A stretch of DNA of 64,000 nucleotides from Oribacterium sp. P6A1. Its GTDB lineage: Bacteria > Bacillota > Clostridia > Lachnospirales > Lachnospiraceae. The stretch's first letter is position 1; every line of letters begins with the position of its first letter. Under the pieces are notes generated by a model. It was given only the letters and a program-made list of their open reading frames with translations, was not told the origin of the DNA and did not search any database. The DNA lies in contig NZ_JNKO01000007.1 in NCBI RefSeq assembly GCF_000702885.1, positions 62,001 to 126,000 on the forward strand, read 5' to 3'. The translations under genes and the position numbers were made by a program. Positions 33,561 to 42,372 of the stretch are shown here, in pieces.

Positions 33561-35189
33561 TCATCTTATCCACTTGTCGTAGAGATTCAGAATCTGATCC
33601 GTAAACTTTCCGAGGTCCTTGTTGGCTCCTCCATAGTTCGCTTTGATGGCCACAAGAAGCTTGTTGTAAGCAGACATAAGTCTGTCGAAGGCCGCATCCG
33701 AAGACTTCCTCCTTCCCGGTATGCCGCTGGAAGAATACTCCACTGCCTTTATCACTTCCACAGGCTCTCCGACGATCTCCCATTGATTTGATGCAAGATT
33801 AAACACAGAACCCGAATACGGGCAGTCTACCGTATATCCGAGCTTTTCATGTATAAGCTCTGACAGCACCTTCATGGAGCCGTCATCGCCATGCACCAGG
33901 AACACTCTGTCAGGTCTGTTGAGATCGTAGGCCGAGATCCACTTAAGGAGGCTTTCCTGATCCGCATGGGAGGACATGGCAGGCATTCTGGCTATCTCCG
34001 CCCTTACAGCTATCTCATCCCCGAACATCTTGACGCTTTCTGCGCCATCCAGAAGTATTCTTCCGAGAGTACCCTCCGCCTGATATCCGGCAAAAACTAT
34101 GGTTGAGGCAGGCTTCCACAGATTGTACTTTATATGATGACGTATACGTCCGGCATCACACATACCCGATGCGGAAATGATTACCTTGGGAGTCTCATCA
34201 AAATTTATGATCTTTGATTCTTCCGAGGTTATGGAAAGATTAAGTCCCTTAAAGGCTATAGGATTGATTCCGCTGAGTACCAGCTCTTTGGTCTCATCAT
34301 CGTAACAATCCGCAAGATTCCTTGTAAAAACGTGGGTCGCTTCAACAGCAAGAGGGCTGTCTACGTATACCGGAAAATCCCCGTGACCCTTTATGAGCTT
34401 GTTGGACTTTATCTGTCTGTATAGATAAAGAAGCTCCTGGGTTCTTCCAACCGCAAATGCCGGGATGACCACATTGCCGCCTCTGTCCAGTGTCCTCTGA
34501 GTGATATTCACAAGATCAGCCACATGATCCACGGTCCTGTCATGCAGTCTGTCGCCGTAGGTGGATTCCATAACAACATAATCCGCATCCCTTATATACT
34601 GGGGATCTCTTATGAGAGGTTTATCTGAATTCCCGAGATCTCCCGAAAATACAATTTTCTTTGAAACTCCGTTCTCTCTGATCATAACCTCGATGGAGGC
34701 AGATCCCAAAAGATGTCCCGCATCAGTAAAACGTATTTTCACACCGTCATTGAGCTCTACAACCTTGTTATAGTCCACTCCCTGAAAATGATCCAGAACA
34801 CCGTTGACATCATTGAGATCATACATGGGAACCACATCTTCAATTCCGGCCCTCCGGCCCTTTCTGTTCCTGTACTCCACTTCCTGCATCTGAATATGAG
34901 CGGAATCTCTCAGCATGATATTGGCCAGATCCTCTGTGGCTCTGGTGGTGATCACCGTTCCATGAAATCCGTTTTTGTATGCATAGGGAATCATGCCGGA
35001 ATGATCGATATGGGCATGAGTCAAAAGGATATAATCCACATCAGAATACTTTATAGGCAGGGGTGCATTTTCATAATGCTTCGTTCCCTGCTGCATACCG
35101 CAGTCTATAAGTATCTTAAGTCCTGCCGCATGAAGATAATGCAGTGAACCGGTTACTTCATGATCTGCTCCGATAAAATATAGCTTCAT
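33561..35189 (-). CDS. Metallo-beta-lactamase/beta-CASP family hydrolase (CPSF/RNase type)
   Basis: A 542-residue cytosolic protein. The MBL part shows LTHAHIDHSG (HxHxDH) and GSASIEV; the beta-CASP part shows VVMESTYGDRLH, SASGMCDAGRIRHHIKY and the C-terminal histidine motif MSSHADQESLL. This architecture defines RNA-processing nucleases related to CPSF-73 and to bacterial COG1236 proteins, so an endo- or exoribonuclease is the likely activity, not shown here. I chose ATG 35189 because AGGTGA lies 3-8 bases upstream. A helical C-terminal extension of about 80 residues follows the core. Confidence 0.9.
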   Translation of the reverse strand: MKLYFIGADHEVTGSLHYLHAAGLKILIDCGMQQGTKHYENAPLPIKYSDVDYILLTHAHIDHSGMIPYAYKNGFHGTVITTRATEDLANIMLRDSAHIQMQEVEYRNRKGRRAGIEDVVPMYDLNDVNGVLDHFQGVDYNKVVELNDGVKIRFTDAGHLLGSASIEVMIRENGVSKKIVFSGDLGNSDKPLIRDPQYIRDADYVVMESTYGDRLHDRTVDHVADLVNITQRTLDRGGNVVIPAFAVGRTQELLYLYRQIKSNKLIKGHGDFPVYVDSPLAVEATHVFTRNLADCYDDETKELVLSGINPIAFKGLNLSITSEESKIINFDETPKVIISASGMCDAGRIRHHIKYNLWKPASTIVFAGYQAEGTLGRILLDGAESVKMFGDEIAVRAEIARMPAMSSHADQESLLKWISAYDLNRPDRVFLVHGDDGSMKVLSELIHEKLGYTVDCPYSGSVFNLASNQWEIVGEPVEVIKAVEYSSSGIPGRRKSSDAAFDRLMSAYNKLLVAIKANYGGANKDLGKFTDQILNLYDKWIR

Positions 35190-35303
35190 GTTCACCTCCG
35201 ATGTAAAGCGATGATCTTCTTTGTTTCTCCCTCCCATAAGAACTCTTCTTCGCTTTGTTTTCTAATTAACCACGAACTACGCAGAGCTTCATGTCCTCAT
35301 AAT

Positions 35304-35347
35304 AAAAAAACTCTGCTGATACTTTTATTATATCAACAGAGTTTTTT
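35304..35347 (-). terminator. Bidirectional terminator after the liv operon
   Basis: AAAAAACTCTG and CAGAGTTTTTT arms with an inner TGATA/TATCA pairing and an A/T-rich loop. T-runs are present on both strands. It closes the livJHMGF unit, 70 bases after the livF stop. The rest of the spacer to 35190 shows nothing further. Confidence 0.85.
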
Positions 35348-35417
35348 GAATTCTACTTTTCCGGATTTAATTTAGAATGTTTTTTCTTTTCTGTATTATT
35401 TTTGAAAATATTTTGCA

Positions 35418-36131
35418 TTACTCCGACAGATATGCCGCCTTGACCTTCGGATCATTTGCAAGATCCTGAGCGGCACCCTCAATGGTTATCTTTCCGGTTT
35501 CAAGAACATAGGCACGATCTGCGATGGACAGCGCCTTATTGGCATTCTGCTCAACCAGAAGAACCGTAACTCCCGACTCATGTATCTTCTCAATGATATT
35601 GAAGATTTCATTAACATAAATCGGAGAAAGTCCCATAGACGGCTCATCAAGAACCACCATTTCAGGATTGCTCATAAGGGCTCTTCCCATGGCAAGCATC
35701 TGCTGCTCGCCTCCCGATAATGTTCCGGCCATCTGGTTCTTGCGTTCCAGAAGTCTCGGGAAGTGTTCATAAACAGTTTTAAGTGTAGCCTCGATGCCCT
35801 CCTTGTCCTTACGGGTGTAGGCCCCCAGCATCAGATTCTGATATACAGACAATGTGGCGAAAACTCTTCTTCCCTCAGGAACATGGGCAAGTCCGTCAGA
35901 CACAAGCTGATGTCCCGGTGTATGGGTGATATCCTTTCCGTTATACATTACGCTTCCGGATCTTGACTGGATAAGTCCCGTGATAGTCTGAAGCGTTGTG
36001 GTTTTTCCGGCGCCGTTGGCACCGATAAGAGTAACGATCTCTCCCTTGTCAACGTGGAAGGAAACGCCCTTAAGTGCATGAATCATGCCATAATATACAT
36101 TAAGATCTTTTACATCCAGCATTACGCTCAT
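35418..36131 (-). CDS. livF: Branched-chain amino-acid ABC transporter, ATPase LivF
   Basis: A 237-residue ABC ATPase: Walker A GANGAGKTT, signature LSGGEQQMLAMGRAL, Walker B MVVLDEPSMGL and the His switch in VLLVEQNA. The VLEQNA variant and SMGLSP are typical of LivF. It pairs with LivG to energise uptake of Leu/Ile/Val or related amino acids. AAGGAGG lies 7 bases before the ATG; 12 bases separate it from livG. Confidence 0.95.
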   Translation of the reverse strand: MSVMLDVKDLNVYYGMIHALKGVSFHVDKGEIVTLIGANGAGKTTTLQTITGLIQSRSGSVMYNGKDITHTPGHQLVSDGLAHVPEGRRVFATLSVYQNLMLGAYTRKDKEGIEATLKTVYEHFPRLLERKNQMAGTLSGGEQQMLAMGRALMSNPEMVVLDEPSMGLSPIYVNEIFNIIEKIHESGVTVLLVEQNANKALSIADRAYVLETGKITIEGAAQDLANDPKVKAAYLSE

Positions 36132-36143
36132 TTCGTTTCCTCC

Positions 36144-36905
36144 TTAGTCACCGAGATATGCCTTAACAACCTCAGGGTCATGCAGCACATCCTGGGTATT
36201 GCCCTGCTTCAGTACCTGTCCGAAATTGAGTACCGTCAGTCTGTCGCAGATACCTGATACAAGCTTCATATCATGCTCAATAAGAAGGATAGTCATGTCA
36301 AACTTATCTCTTACAAGTCTTATGGTGTTCATAAGTTCTTCTGTCTCGTTGGGGTTCATGCCGGCAGCAGGCTCATCAAGGAGAAGAAGCTTTGGCCCGG
36401 TGGCAAGCGCTCTTGCTATCTCCAGTTTTCTCTGCTGACCGTAAGGAAGGTTCGATGCCTTGTAGGTGCAGTAATCTTCCAGTTCAAATACACCGAGAAG
36501 TTCCATGGCTCTCTCATCCATTTCCTTCTCTACTTTACGGAACTTTGGTGTTCTGAAAATGCCATCCAGAGTCGAGTATCCATGATTGTTATGAAGTCCG
36601 ACTTTAACATTATCAAGAACAGAAAGCTGCGAGAAAAGACGGATATTCTGGAAGGTTCTGGCGATACCCTTTTTACTTATAGCCTCGCAGTCCAGTCCTG
36701 TGATAATGTCTCCGTCAAGAGATATCTGACCGCTTGTAGGCTTGTAAACTCCGGTAAGAAGGTTGAATACCGTAGTCTTTCCTGCACCGTTAGGACCGAT
36801 AAGTCCGTAAAGCTCGTTCTTTTCTATCTCAACATTAAAATTGTCAACCGCCTTTAGTCCGCCAAAGGAGATTCCCAGACTGTCTACTTTAAGCATTGCA
36901 GCCAT
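36144..36905 (-). CDS. livG: Branched-chain amino-acid ABC transporter, ATPase LivG
   Basis: A 253-residue ABC ATPase with Walker A GPNGAGKTT, signature LPYGQQRKLEIARAL, Walker B LLLLDEPAAGMNP and IEHDMKLV for the switch His. The LPYGQQR signature and AAGMNPNE are LivG hallmarks. The livM stop lies one base before the start codon, so the pair is tightly coupled. Confidence 0.96.
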   Translation of the reverse strand: MAAMLKVDSLGISFGGLKAVDNFNVEIEKNELYGLIGPNGAGKTTVFNLLTGVYKPTSGQISLDGDIITGLDCEAISKKGIARTFQNIRLFSQLSVLDNVKVGLHNNHGYSTLDGIFRTPKFRKVEKEMDERAMELLGVFELEDYCTYKASNLPYGQQRKLEIARALATGPKLLLLDEPAAGMNPNETEELMNTIRLVRDKFDMTILLIEHDMKLVSGICDRLTVLNFGQVLKQGNTQDVLHDPEVVKAYLGD

Positions 36906-36906
36906 A

Positions 36907-37983
36907 TCAATCCTTCTCCTTTCTTTCTGTCTTATTCTTCTTGAAGCTCATGAGAATTCTTTCACGATACTGTATCCATGACGGAGCCGATGTGAAGAGC
37001 ATCATGAGGATAAGAACTATCGCATAAATAAGCATACGATAATCGCTGAGGCCTCTGAGAAGCTCAGGAAGTACTGTAAGTACAACCGCCGCAACCACTG
37101 AGCCCCGGATATTTCCGATACCTCCCATAACCACAAATACGAGAATCATGATGGACTGGTTGTAACCGAAGTTCTTGGGAAGAGCCTGAAGTGAGCTTAA
37201 GTTGTGAGCATAAAGCACACCGCCTACTCCCGCAATTGCTGCGGAAATTGTGAAAGCCAGAAGCTTAAACTTTGTCACATTAAGACCGACAGACTCTGCT
37301 GCGATTCTGTTGTCTCTGATGGCCATAATTGCACGTCCGGTTCTTGAATTTATAAGATTGAGAACTATAAAAAGTGCCACGATAAGAAGAACCACACCTA
37401 TTGTAAAGTTTGAGTTCTTGGGGGTTCCTGTGATACCCTGAGCACCCTTTATGATGATGTCTCCGCCCTCCATGTTGAGGTGCATGCTGTCCTCAAGTGA
37501 AAAATGTGCTCCCCTGGCATCTACTCCAAAGTACAAAGCATTAACAAGATTCTTGATGATCTCACCGAAAGCAAGTGTGACTATGGCAAGATAATCGCCT
37601 TTGAGTCTCAGTACAGGGATTCCGATGATGAATCCGAAAAATGCAGCGCTGACTGCTCCTATCACTATAGCAATAAAGAATCTCAGTCCCGCAGGCATGG
37701 CCGATCCTGACATAAGCATCGACCAGGTGGCACTTGTGAAGGCACCGACACACATGAATCCGGCATGACCCAGCGACAGTTCACCGGAGATACCTACAAC
37801 GAGATTGAGGCTCACCGCAAGGATGGAATATATACAAAGCGGAACCAGAAGTCCCTTAAAAAGAGAGCTAATGTTTCCCGTCTTAAGCATTATCTCTACA
37901 ATCACATAAGCGATGATGACCATCCCGAAGGTGATGAGATTGCTTCTTGTGATCTTCTGTTTTTCAGCATTAACTTTATTCAT
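36907..37983 (-). CDS. livM: Branched-chain amino-acid ABC transporter, permease LivM
   Basis: A 358-residue permease with about nine hydrophobic segments. NLVVGISGELSLGHAGFMCVGAF (part) and the GDYLAIVTLAFGEI loop that docks the ATPase are conserved LivM features; the N- and C-termini are basic and cytoplasmic. It forms the channel with LivH. Only 6 bases separate it from livH. Confidence 0.95.
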   Translation of the reverse strand: MNKVNAEKQKITRSNLITFGMVIIAYVIVEIMLKTGNISSLFKGLLVPLCIYSILAVSLNLVVGISGELSLGHAGFMCVGAFTSATWSMLMSGSAMPAGLRFFIAIVIGAVSAAFFGFIIGIPVLRLKGDYLAIVTLAFGEIIKNLVNALYFGVDARGAHFSLEDSMHLNMEGGDIIIKGAQGITGTPKNSNFTIGVVLLIVALFIVLNLINSRTGRAIMAIRDNRIAAESVGLNVTKFKLLAFTISAAIAGVGGVLYAHNLSSLQALPKNFGYNQSIMILVFVVMGGIGNIRGSVVAAVVLTVLPELLRGLSDYRMLIYAIVLILMMLFTSAPSWIQYRERILMSFKKNKTERKEKD

Positions 37984-37989
37984 CTGATA

Positions 37990-38874
37990 TCACACTTTCT
38001 CCATGATCTTCTTACCGAGAATTCCTGTAGGCTTAACCAAAAGCACGATGATAAGCACAGAAAATACGATGGCGTCCGAAAGTTTTGAAGATATATAAGC
38101 CTTGGCAAGGTTTTCCAGAACTCCCAGAATGATTCCGCCGATAAAGGCTCCCGGAATGGAACCTATTCCGCCAAGTACGGCTGCAACGAATGCCTTGATA
38201 CCGGGCATGGCACCTGTTGTCGGTGTGAGTGTCGGGTATGCAGAGCAAAGAAGTATGCCGCCGATGGCTGCAAGTGCAGAACCGATGGCGAATGTCAGTG
38301 ATATGGTTCCGTTTACGTCAACTCCCATAAGAGTGGCTGCGCCCTTGTCCTCGGAAACTGCCAGCATGGCCTGTCCGGCCTTTGTCTTGTTGATGAAAGT
38401 AACAAGTCCCACTACGATAACAACGCAGGTCACTATAGTAACTATGGTTTCTCCTGAGATGGTGAGCTGTCCATCCGCAAGTTTAACCGGCTTCATACCT
38501 ACAAAAGAACTGAAGCTCTTGGGGTTTGCGGTAAAGATGATCTGTGCAAGATTCTGAAGCAGATAGGAAACACCTATAGCCGTGATAAGTACAGAAAGTG
38601 AATTTGCCTTACGAAGAGGTTTGTACGCTATTTTTTCGATAGTGATGCCCAGCAATGTACACACCACCATGCTCACCGGTATGGCGACGACCACAGGAAG
38701 TCCCATACTGTTAAACGCGATAAAAGCCGCATAGCCGCCAACCATGAGGATGTCGCCATGGGCAAAGTTAAGCATTTTCGCGATGCCGTATACCATCGTA
38801 TAGCCAAGAGCTATGATCGCATACACCGATCCAAGGCTAAGGCCATTGAGCAGATACGAAATAAAACTCATCAT
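37990..38874 (-). CDS. livH: Branched-chain amino-acid ABC transporter, permease LivH
   Basis: A 294-residue permease with about eight hydrophobic spans. NGLSLGSVYAIIALGYTMVYG and MLNFAHGDILMVGGY at the N-terminus and GGIGSIPGAFIGG near the C-terminus identify LivH. GAGG lies 9 bases before the ATG. It is separated from the binding-protein gene by a terminator-like hairpin, so it is probably expressed at a lower level than LivJ. Confidence 0.95.
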   Translation of the reverse strand: MMSFISYLLNGLSLGSVYAIIALGYTMVYGIAKMLNFAHGDILMVGGYAAFIAFNSMGLPVVVAIPVSMVVCTLLGITIEKIAYKPLRKANSLSVLITAIGVSYLLQNLAQIIFTANPKSFSSFVGMKPVKLADGQLTISGETIVTIVTCVVIVVGLVTFINKTKAGQAMLAVSEDKGAATLMGVDVNGTISLTFAIGSALAAIGGILLCSAYPTLTPTTGAMPGIKAFVAAVLGGIGSIPGAFIGGIILGVLENLAKAYISSKLSDAIVFSVLIIVLLVKPTGILGKKIMEKV

Positions 38875-38895
38875 CTTGTTACCTCTTCATTAATG

Positions 38896-38928
38896 AAAAA
38901 ATAGGGGGCTTTTTTTAGCAGCCCCCCT
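38896..38928 (-). terminator. Terminator-like hairpin between livJ and livH
   Basis: Minus strand AGGGGGGCT and AGCCCCCT arms around an A-rich loop, followed by ATTTTTTC. Placed inside the operon, it would stop part of the transcripts after livJ and set a high ratio of binding protein to permease. Confidence 0.8.
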
Positions 38929-38982
38929 TAAGCTTAAAACTTATACTGATGTTGTATCAGAATGTATCTTAGAAAGCCATTC

Positions 38983-40197
38983 TTACTCTGCTGATACGTA
39001 AACGCCATCCTTGATAACTACAGCCTTGGGCTCCTTATCAACATCACCATTGTCATCCCAGGTCATCTCTGCACCTGTGATACCATCGTACTTGAGGCTC
39101 TTCATCTGCTCCTCAAGCGCTGTACCGATTTCGTCAACCGACTTGTCAGGTGTAAGATTTGCAGCCTCTGCTGCAGCCTTCACGATATATACTGCATCGT
39201 AAGCATCTGCTGCGAACTGGATAGGTGTGCTGCCGTAAGCTTCCTCATACTTTGCAACGAAGTTCTTTGTTGCGTCATCATCAGCATCTGCTGAGAAAGG
39301 TGTAAGAAGCATGAGACCTTCAGCAAGTGAAGTATCGAAGTTATCAAGATCAAGGATACCATCCATACCGTCCACTCCGAAGAATACAGGCTTGAAGCCC
39401 ATTGAATCTGCCTGCTTAAGAACAAGAGCAGCCTCTGTGTAGTAGAATGGAAGGAATGCGAGCTCAGCGCCTGATGCCTGCATCTTCTGAAGCTGTGTTG
39501 AGAAGTCTGTCTTTGAATCAGCTGTGAACTGCTCTGTATCAACTACCTCGATGCCCTGATTTGCAGCCTCTGCAACGAATGACTCGTAGATTCCGCTTGA
39601 ATAAACGTCTGAAGAATCATAGAGAACAGCAACCTTTGTTGCCAGCTTGTGCTCACCGATGTACTGAGCTGACTTGGCGCCCTGTGCCGGATCAGAGAAG
39701 CATACTCTGTAAGCATTGGCAGGCTTTGTACAGTCAACTGCCGAACCTGAAGGAGTGATCATAAACAGATTATCGTTTACTGCTTCTGAGCCAACTGCAA
39801 TTGTAGGTGCTGATGTTGTAGGTCCGATAAGTACCTGCATACCCCAGTCCTTAAGTGAGTTGTAGGCATTGATAGCCTTCTCCTGATCATGCTCGTCATC
39901 AGCTGACTGGAACTCTATCTGATAACCGTTGATACCACCGGCTGCATTGATCTCATCAACAGCAACCTTTGTGCCATTGACAACTGCTGTACCGTATACT
40001 GCCGCACCGCCTGTAAGAGGTCCTTGTGAACCGAACTTCCATGTGGCATCTGATGAACCTGAAGCAGCTGCTGTCTCTGTCTTATCACCTGAAGCTGCCG
40101 CTGTTGTAGAAGCAGTTGAGCCTGAACCCGATGAACCGCATGCCGCAAGTGAAACAGCCATAGCACCTGTTAAAACCAAGCTTAATAATCTTTTCAT
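38983..40197 (-). CDS. livJ: Branched-chain amino-acid ABC transporter, substrate-binding lipoprotein LivJ
   Basis: A 404-residue extracellular binding protein. The signal peptide ends in a lipobox (SLAACGSSGSG), then an Ala/Ser/Thr-rich linker leads to a periplasmic-binding type I fold: FGSQGPLTGGAAVYG, VAVDEINAAGGINGY and VLIGPTTSAPTIAVG are conserved in Leu/Ile/Val-binding proteins. Ligand specificity cannot be read with certainty. GGGAGGGG precedes the ATG. It is the first gene of the liv unit. Confidence 0.95.
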   Translation of the reverse strand: MKRLLSLVLTGAMAVSLAACGSSGSGSTASTTAAASGDKTETAAASGSSDATWKFGSQGPLTGGAAVYGTAVVNGTKVAVDEINAAGGINGYQIEFQSADDEHDQEKAINAYNSLKDWGMQVLIGPTTSAPTIAVGSEAVNDNLFMITPSGSAVDCTKPANAYRVCFSDPAQGAKSAQYIGEHKLATKVAVLYDSSDVYSSGIYESFVAEAANQGIEVVDTEQFTADSKTDFSTQLQKMQASGAELAFLPFYYTEAALVLKQADSMGFKPVFFGVDGMDGILDLDNFDTSLAEGLMLLTPFSADADDDATKNFVAKYEEAYGSTPIQFAADAYDAVYIVKAAAEAANLTPDKSVDEIGTALEEQMKSLKYDGITGAEMTWDDNGDVDKEPKAVVIKDGVYVSAE

Positions 40198-40457
40198 TTT
40201 ATTTCCCCTCCCACTTTAATAGGTAGTCATCAGTCTCTGAAATGTTTCTCAATCAGAGGTTGAAAACATGTGGCGGATGATCATCTCTCATCCACGTATT
40301 TCTGTTGCTTATGAGCTGGCTTTTAAAGAGTCATGTTTCAAAATATGAGTCGACATACTTTGTGTTTTATATAACCGTAAAGCCTGAATAAAATTTTTGA
40401 TATAACTTAGCTCAGGCTATAAAAGTCCTTCTCATCCACAACCGATTTGATGGTTTG
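40198..40457 (-). other. Long leader of the liv operon
   Basis: About 250 bases between the promoter and livJ with no open frame worth calling. It holds an AGCCTGA/TCAGGCT hairpin (40381-40418) and a GTGG..GATGA/TCATC..CAC stem (about 40272-40305). No T-box sequence and no leader peptide rich in Leu, Ile or Val is evident. The length suggests post-initiation control, but the signal is not identified. Confidence 0.4.
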
Positions 40458-40487
40458 ATTATATTAAAAGGGAGTATGCTTAGTCAA
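40458..40487 (-). promoter_or_regulatory. liv operon promoter
   Basis: Minus strand: TTGACT, 18-base spacer, TATAAT. Eleven of twelve consensus bases match. It lies about 260 bases before livJ and about 80 after the gpsA stop. Confidence 0.75.
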
Positions 40488-40564
40488 TCGCTTTTATAAC
40501 ATCTAATCAACATATTTTAATGTTTGATAACCGTGAGTTATATGCAATATAAACGCAGCTCAAT

Positions 40565-41572
40565 TCATCTGTCAAACTTAAGTCCTGAATTCTCTATCCT
40601 TCTGTCTCTCAGCATAAGGTCTTTAACAGCCTCCTCCGCTGATTTGTTGCCGAACAGCACCTCATTTATTTCTGAAACGATAGGCATGGTCACATTATAC
40701 TTATCTGCAAGCTGTCTGGCCGCCTTCGCAGCATATACTCCCTCAACAACCTGGCCAACCTCTGTCATAGCCTCCTGATAAGACTTTCCCTTTCCTATGA
40801 GTATACCGGCTCTTCTGTTTCTCGAATGCATGGAAGCACAGGTGACTATGAGATCTCCTATGCCGCTGAGCCCCTGAAAGGTTTCGATATCACAGCCCAT
40901 TTTCACTCCGAGTCTTGTGATCTCAGCAATGCCTCTTGTGATCAGTGCTGCTTTGCTGTTGTCACCATACCCGAGGCCATCAGCAATTCCGGCCGCAAGA
41001 GCAACAACATTTTTCAGAGCTCCGCCTATTTCTATGCCTTTGATATCGGGATTAATATAAACTCTGAAACAATCACTCATAAAAGTGTCCTGAATAAATC
41101 TGGCTGTTTTTTCAGATCTCGCCCCGGTAACTATAGTAGTAGGAATAAATCTCGATACCTCCTCAGCATGACTCGGTCCTGACAGAACCGCAACATCAGC
41201 CTGAGGAATCTCATCTTCTATAATATCCGACATGGTCTTCAAAGAATCGCCTTCGATGCCTTTGGATACAGAGACTATAACCTGCCCGTGACGAACAAAA
41301 GGCGCCATACGTTTAGCTGTCTCTCTTACATAAATGGACGGAACAGCAAGAACAATCATATCTTTATCCGTAAGAGCTTCATGAATATCCGATGTAATGA
41401 TCATTTCATTCTGTAAAACCGCTTCCGGAAGGTTTTTCTGCCTTCTGGTCCTTGACATCTCCTCTGCACTGTCTGAAGATCTGGTCCAAAGTGTAACCTC
41501 ATGTCCATTGTGAATAAGAAGTATAGCCAGCGCCGTACCCCAGGTTCCTGCTCCAACAACTGCTGTTTTCAT
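40565..41572 (-). CDS. gpsA: Glycerol-3-phosphate dehydrogenase [NAD(P)+]
   Basis: Reduces dihydroxyacetone phosphate to sn-glycerol-3-phosphate for phospholipids. The dinucleotide-binding motif VVGAGTWGTALA is at the N-terminus, LSGPSHAEEV and the catalytic Lys in GGALKNVVALAAGIADGLG (part) follow, and RNRRAGI is conserved. Length is 335 residues. I chose ATG 41572 because AAAGGAG lies 7 bases upstream. With plsY just before it, substrate supply and first acylation are encoded together. Confidence 0.97.
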   Translation of the reverse strand: MKTAVVGAGTWGTALAILLIHNGHEVTLWTRSSDSAEEMSRTRRQKNLPEAVLQNEMIITSDIHEALTDKDMIVLAVPSIYVRETAKRMAPFVRHGQVIVSVSKGIEGDSLKTMSDIIEDEIPQADVAVLSGPSHAEEVSRFIPTTIVTGARSEKTARFIQDTFMSDCFRVYINPDIKGIEIGGALKNVVALAAGIADGLGYGDNSKAALITRGIAEITRLGVKMGCDIETFQGLSGIGDLIVTCASMHSRNRRAGILIGKGKSYQEAMTEVGQVVEGVYAAKAARQLADKYNVTMPIVSEINEVLFGNKSAEEAVKDLMLRDRRIENSGLKFDR

Positions 41573-41603
41573 AAACTCTCCTTTAAAAACATTGTCATGA
41601 TTC

Positions 41604-41640
41604 ACAAACAGCACGCTCATTAATACGGCGTGCTGTTTGT
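41604..41640 (-). other. Hairpin in the plsY-gpsA spacer
   Basis: Perfect 13-base arms ACAAACAGCACGC and GCGTGCTGTTTGT around an 11-base loop, about 30 bases before gpsA. No T-run follows, so it may be a processing or stability element rather than a terminator. Confidence 0.5.
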
Positions 41641-41727
41641 CGGGATCCCTATGGATTCTGTCAGAATAAAATCTTATGTCTAAGATTCCTGTATACCGAG
41701 CAGTCCAAAGACCCCACTGTATAAAAT

Positions 41728-42372
41728 TTACTTTTTAAAATGGAACTTGCTTTCTGTTCCCTTTCTCAACCTGTCTATATTGCTGCGATGCTGCCATATA
41801 GCAAGGGCAGAGGCAAAAAACACTATGGCTAAAACCATAGGATAAATCCCCATGGACATGGGAAGCATACCGAAATAACCAAATACCGCAGTGAGTACGA
41901 AAAACATGACTGCTGCCGTTATGGAACCGACGCTGACATAGCCTGTAGTTTTGACAACAACCAGAAATATAAGCACCAGTATCAGGGCAAGCTTCCACTC
42001 AAAGGCGATGATAAGCGCCCCTGAACAGGCAATACCCTTTCCGCCCTTAAGCTTGGGAAAAACAGGGAAATCATGACCAAGAACCGCTCCCAGTCCTCCC
42101 CATAAAATGATAAGGGTAGTTTCATCCACCGTAACCGGCTTCCATATCATGCAAAGCACAAGAATAGGTACTATGGTCTTTGCCATGTCAAGAAGAAGTA
42201 CTGTGGCACCGGCTTTTTTCCCGAGGGTACGCGATATGTTCGTGCTTCCGGGATTACCGGACCCCACCTTATAAATATCAACTCCCTGTGACTTTCCGTA
42301 AAGATATCCGTTGGGAATCATCCCAAACACATATCCTACCAGAAGAGCTATAACAATATGCTGAATATCCAT
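41728..42372 (-). CDS. plsY: Acyl-phosphate:glycerol-3-phosphate acyltransferase
   Basis: A 214-residue integral membrane enzyme that transfers an acyl group from acyl phosphate to glycerol-3-phosphate. Motif 1 GSGNPGSTNISRTLG, motif 2 GHDFPVFPKLKGGKG and motif 3 near the C-terminus are present, along with about five to six membrane segments. Its start codon overlaps the der stop by one base (TAATG), so translation is coupled. Confidence 0.96.
   Translation of the reverse strand: MDIQHIVIALLVGYVFGMIPNGYLYGKSQGVDIYKVGSGNPGSTNISRTLGKKAGATVLLLDMAKTIVPILVLCMIWKPVTVDETTLIILWGGLGAVLGHDFPVFPKLKGGKGIACSGALIIAFEWKLALILVLIFLVVVKTTGYVSVGSITAAVMFFVLTAVFGYFGMLPMSMGIYPMVLAIVFFASALAIWQHRSNIDRLRKGTESKFHFKK

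Noticed and set aside
40198-40457. T-box or leucine leader before the liv operon
   Set aside because: No T-box consensus and no short peptide rich in branched-chain amino acids found on the minus strand.
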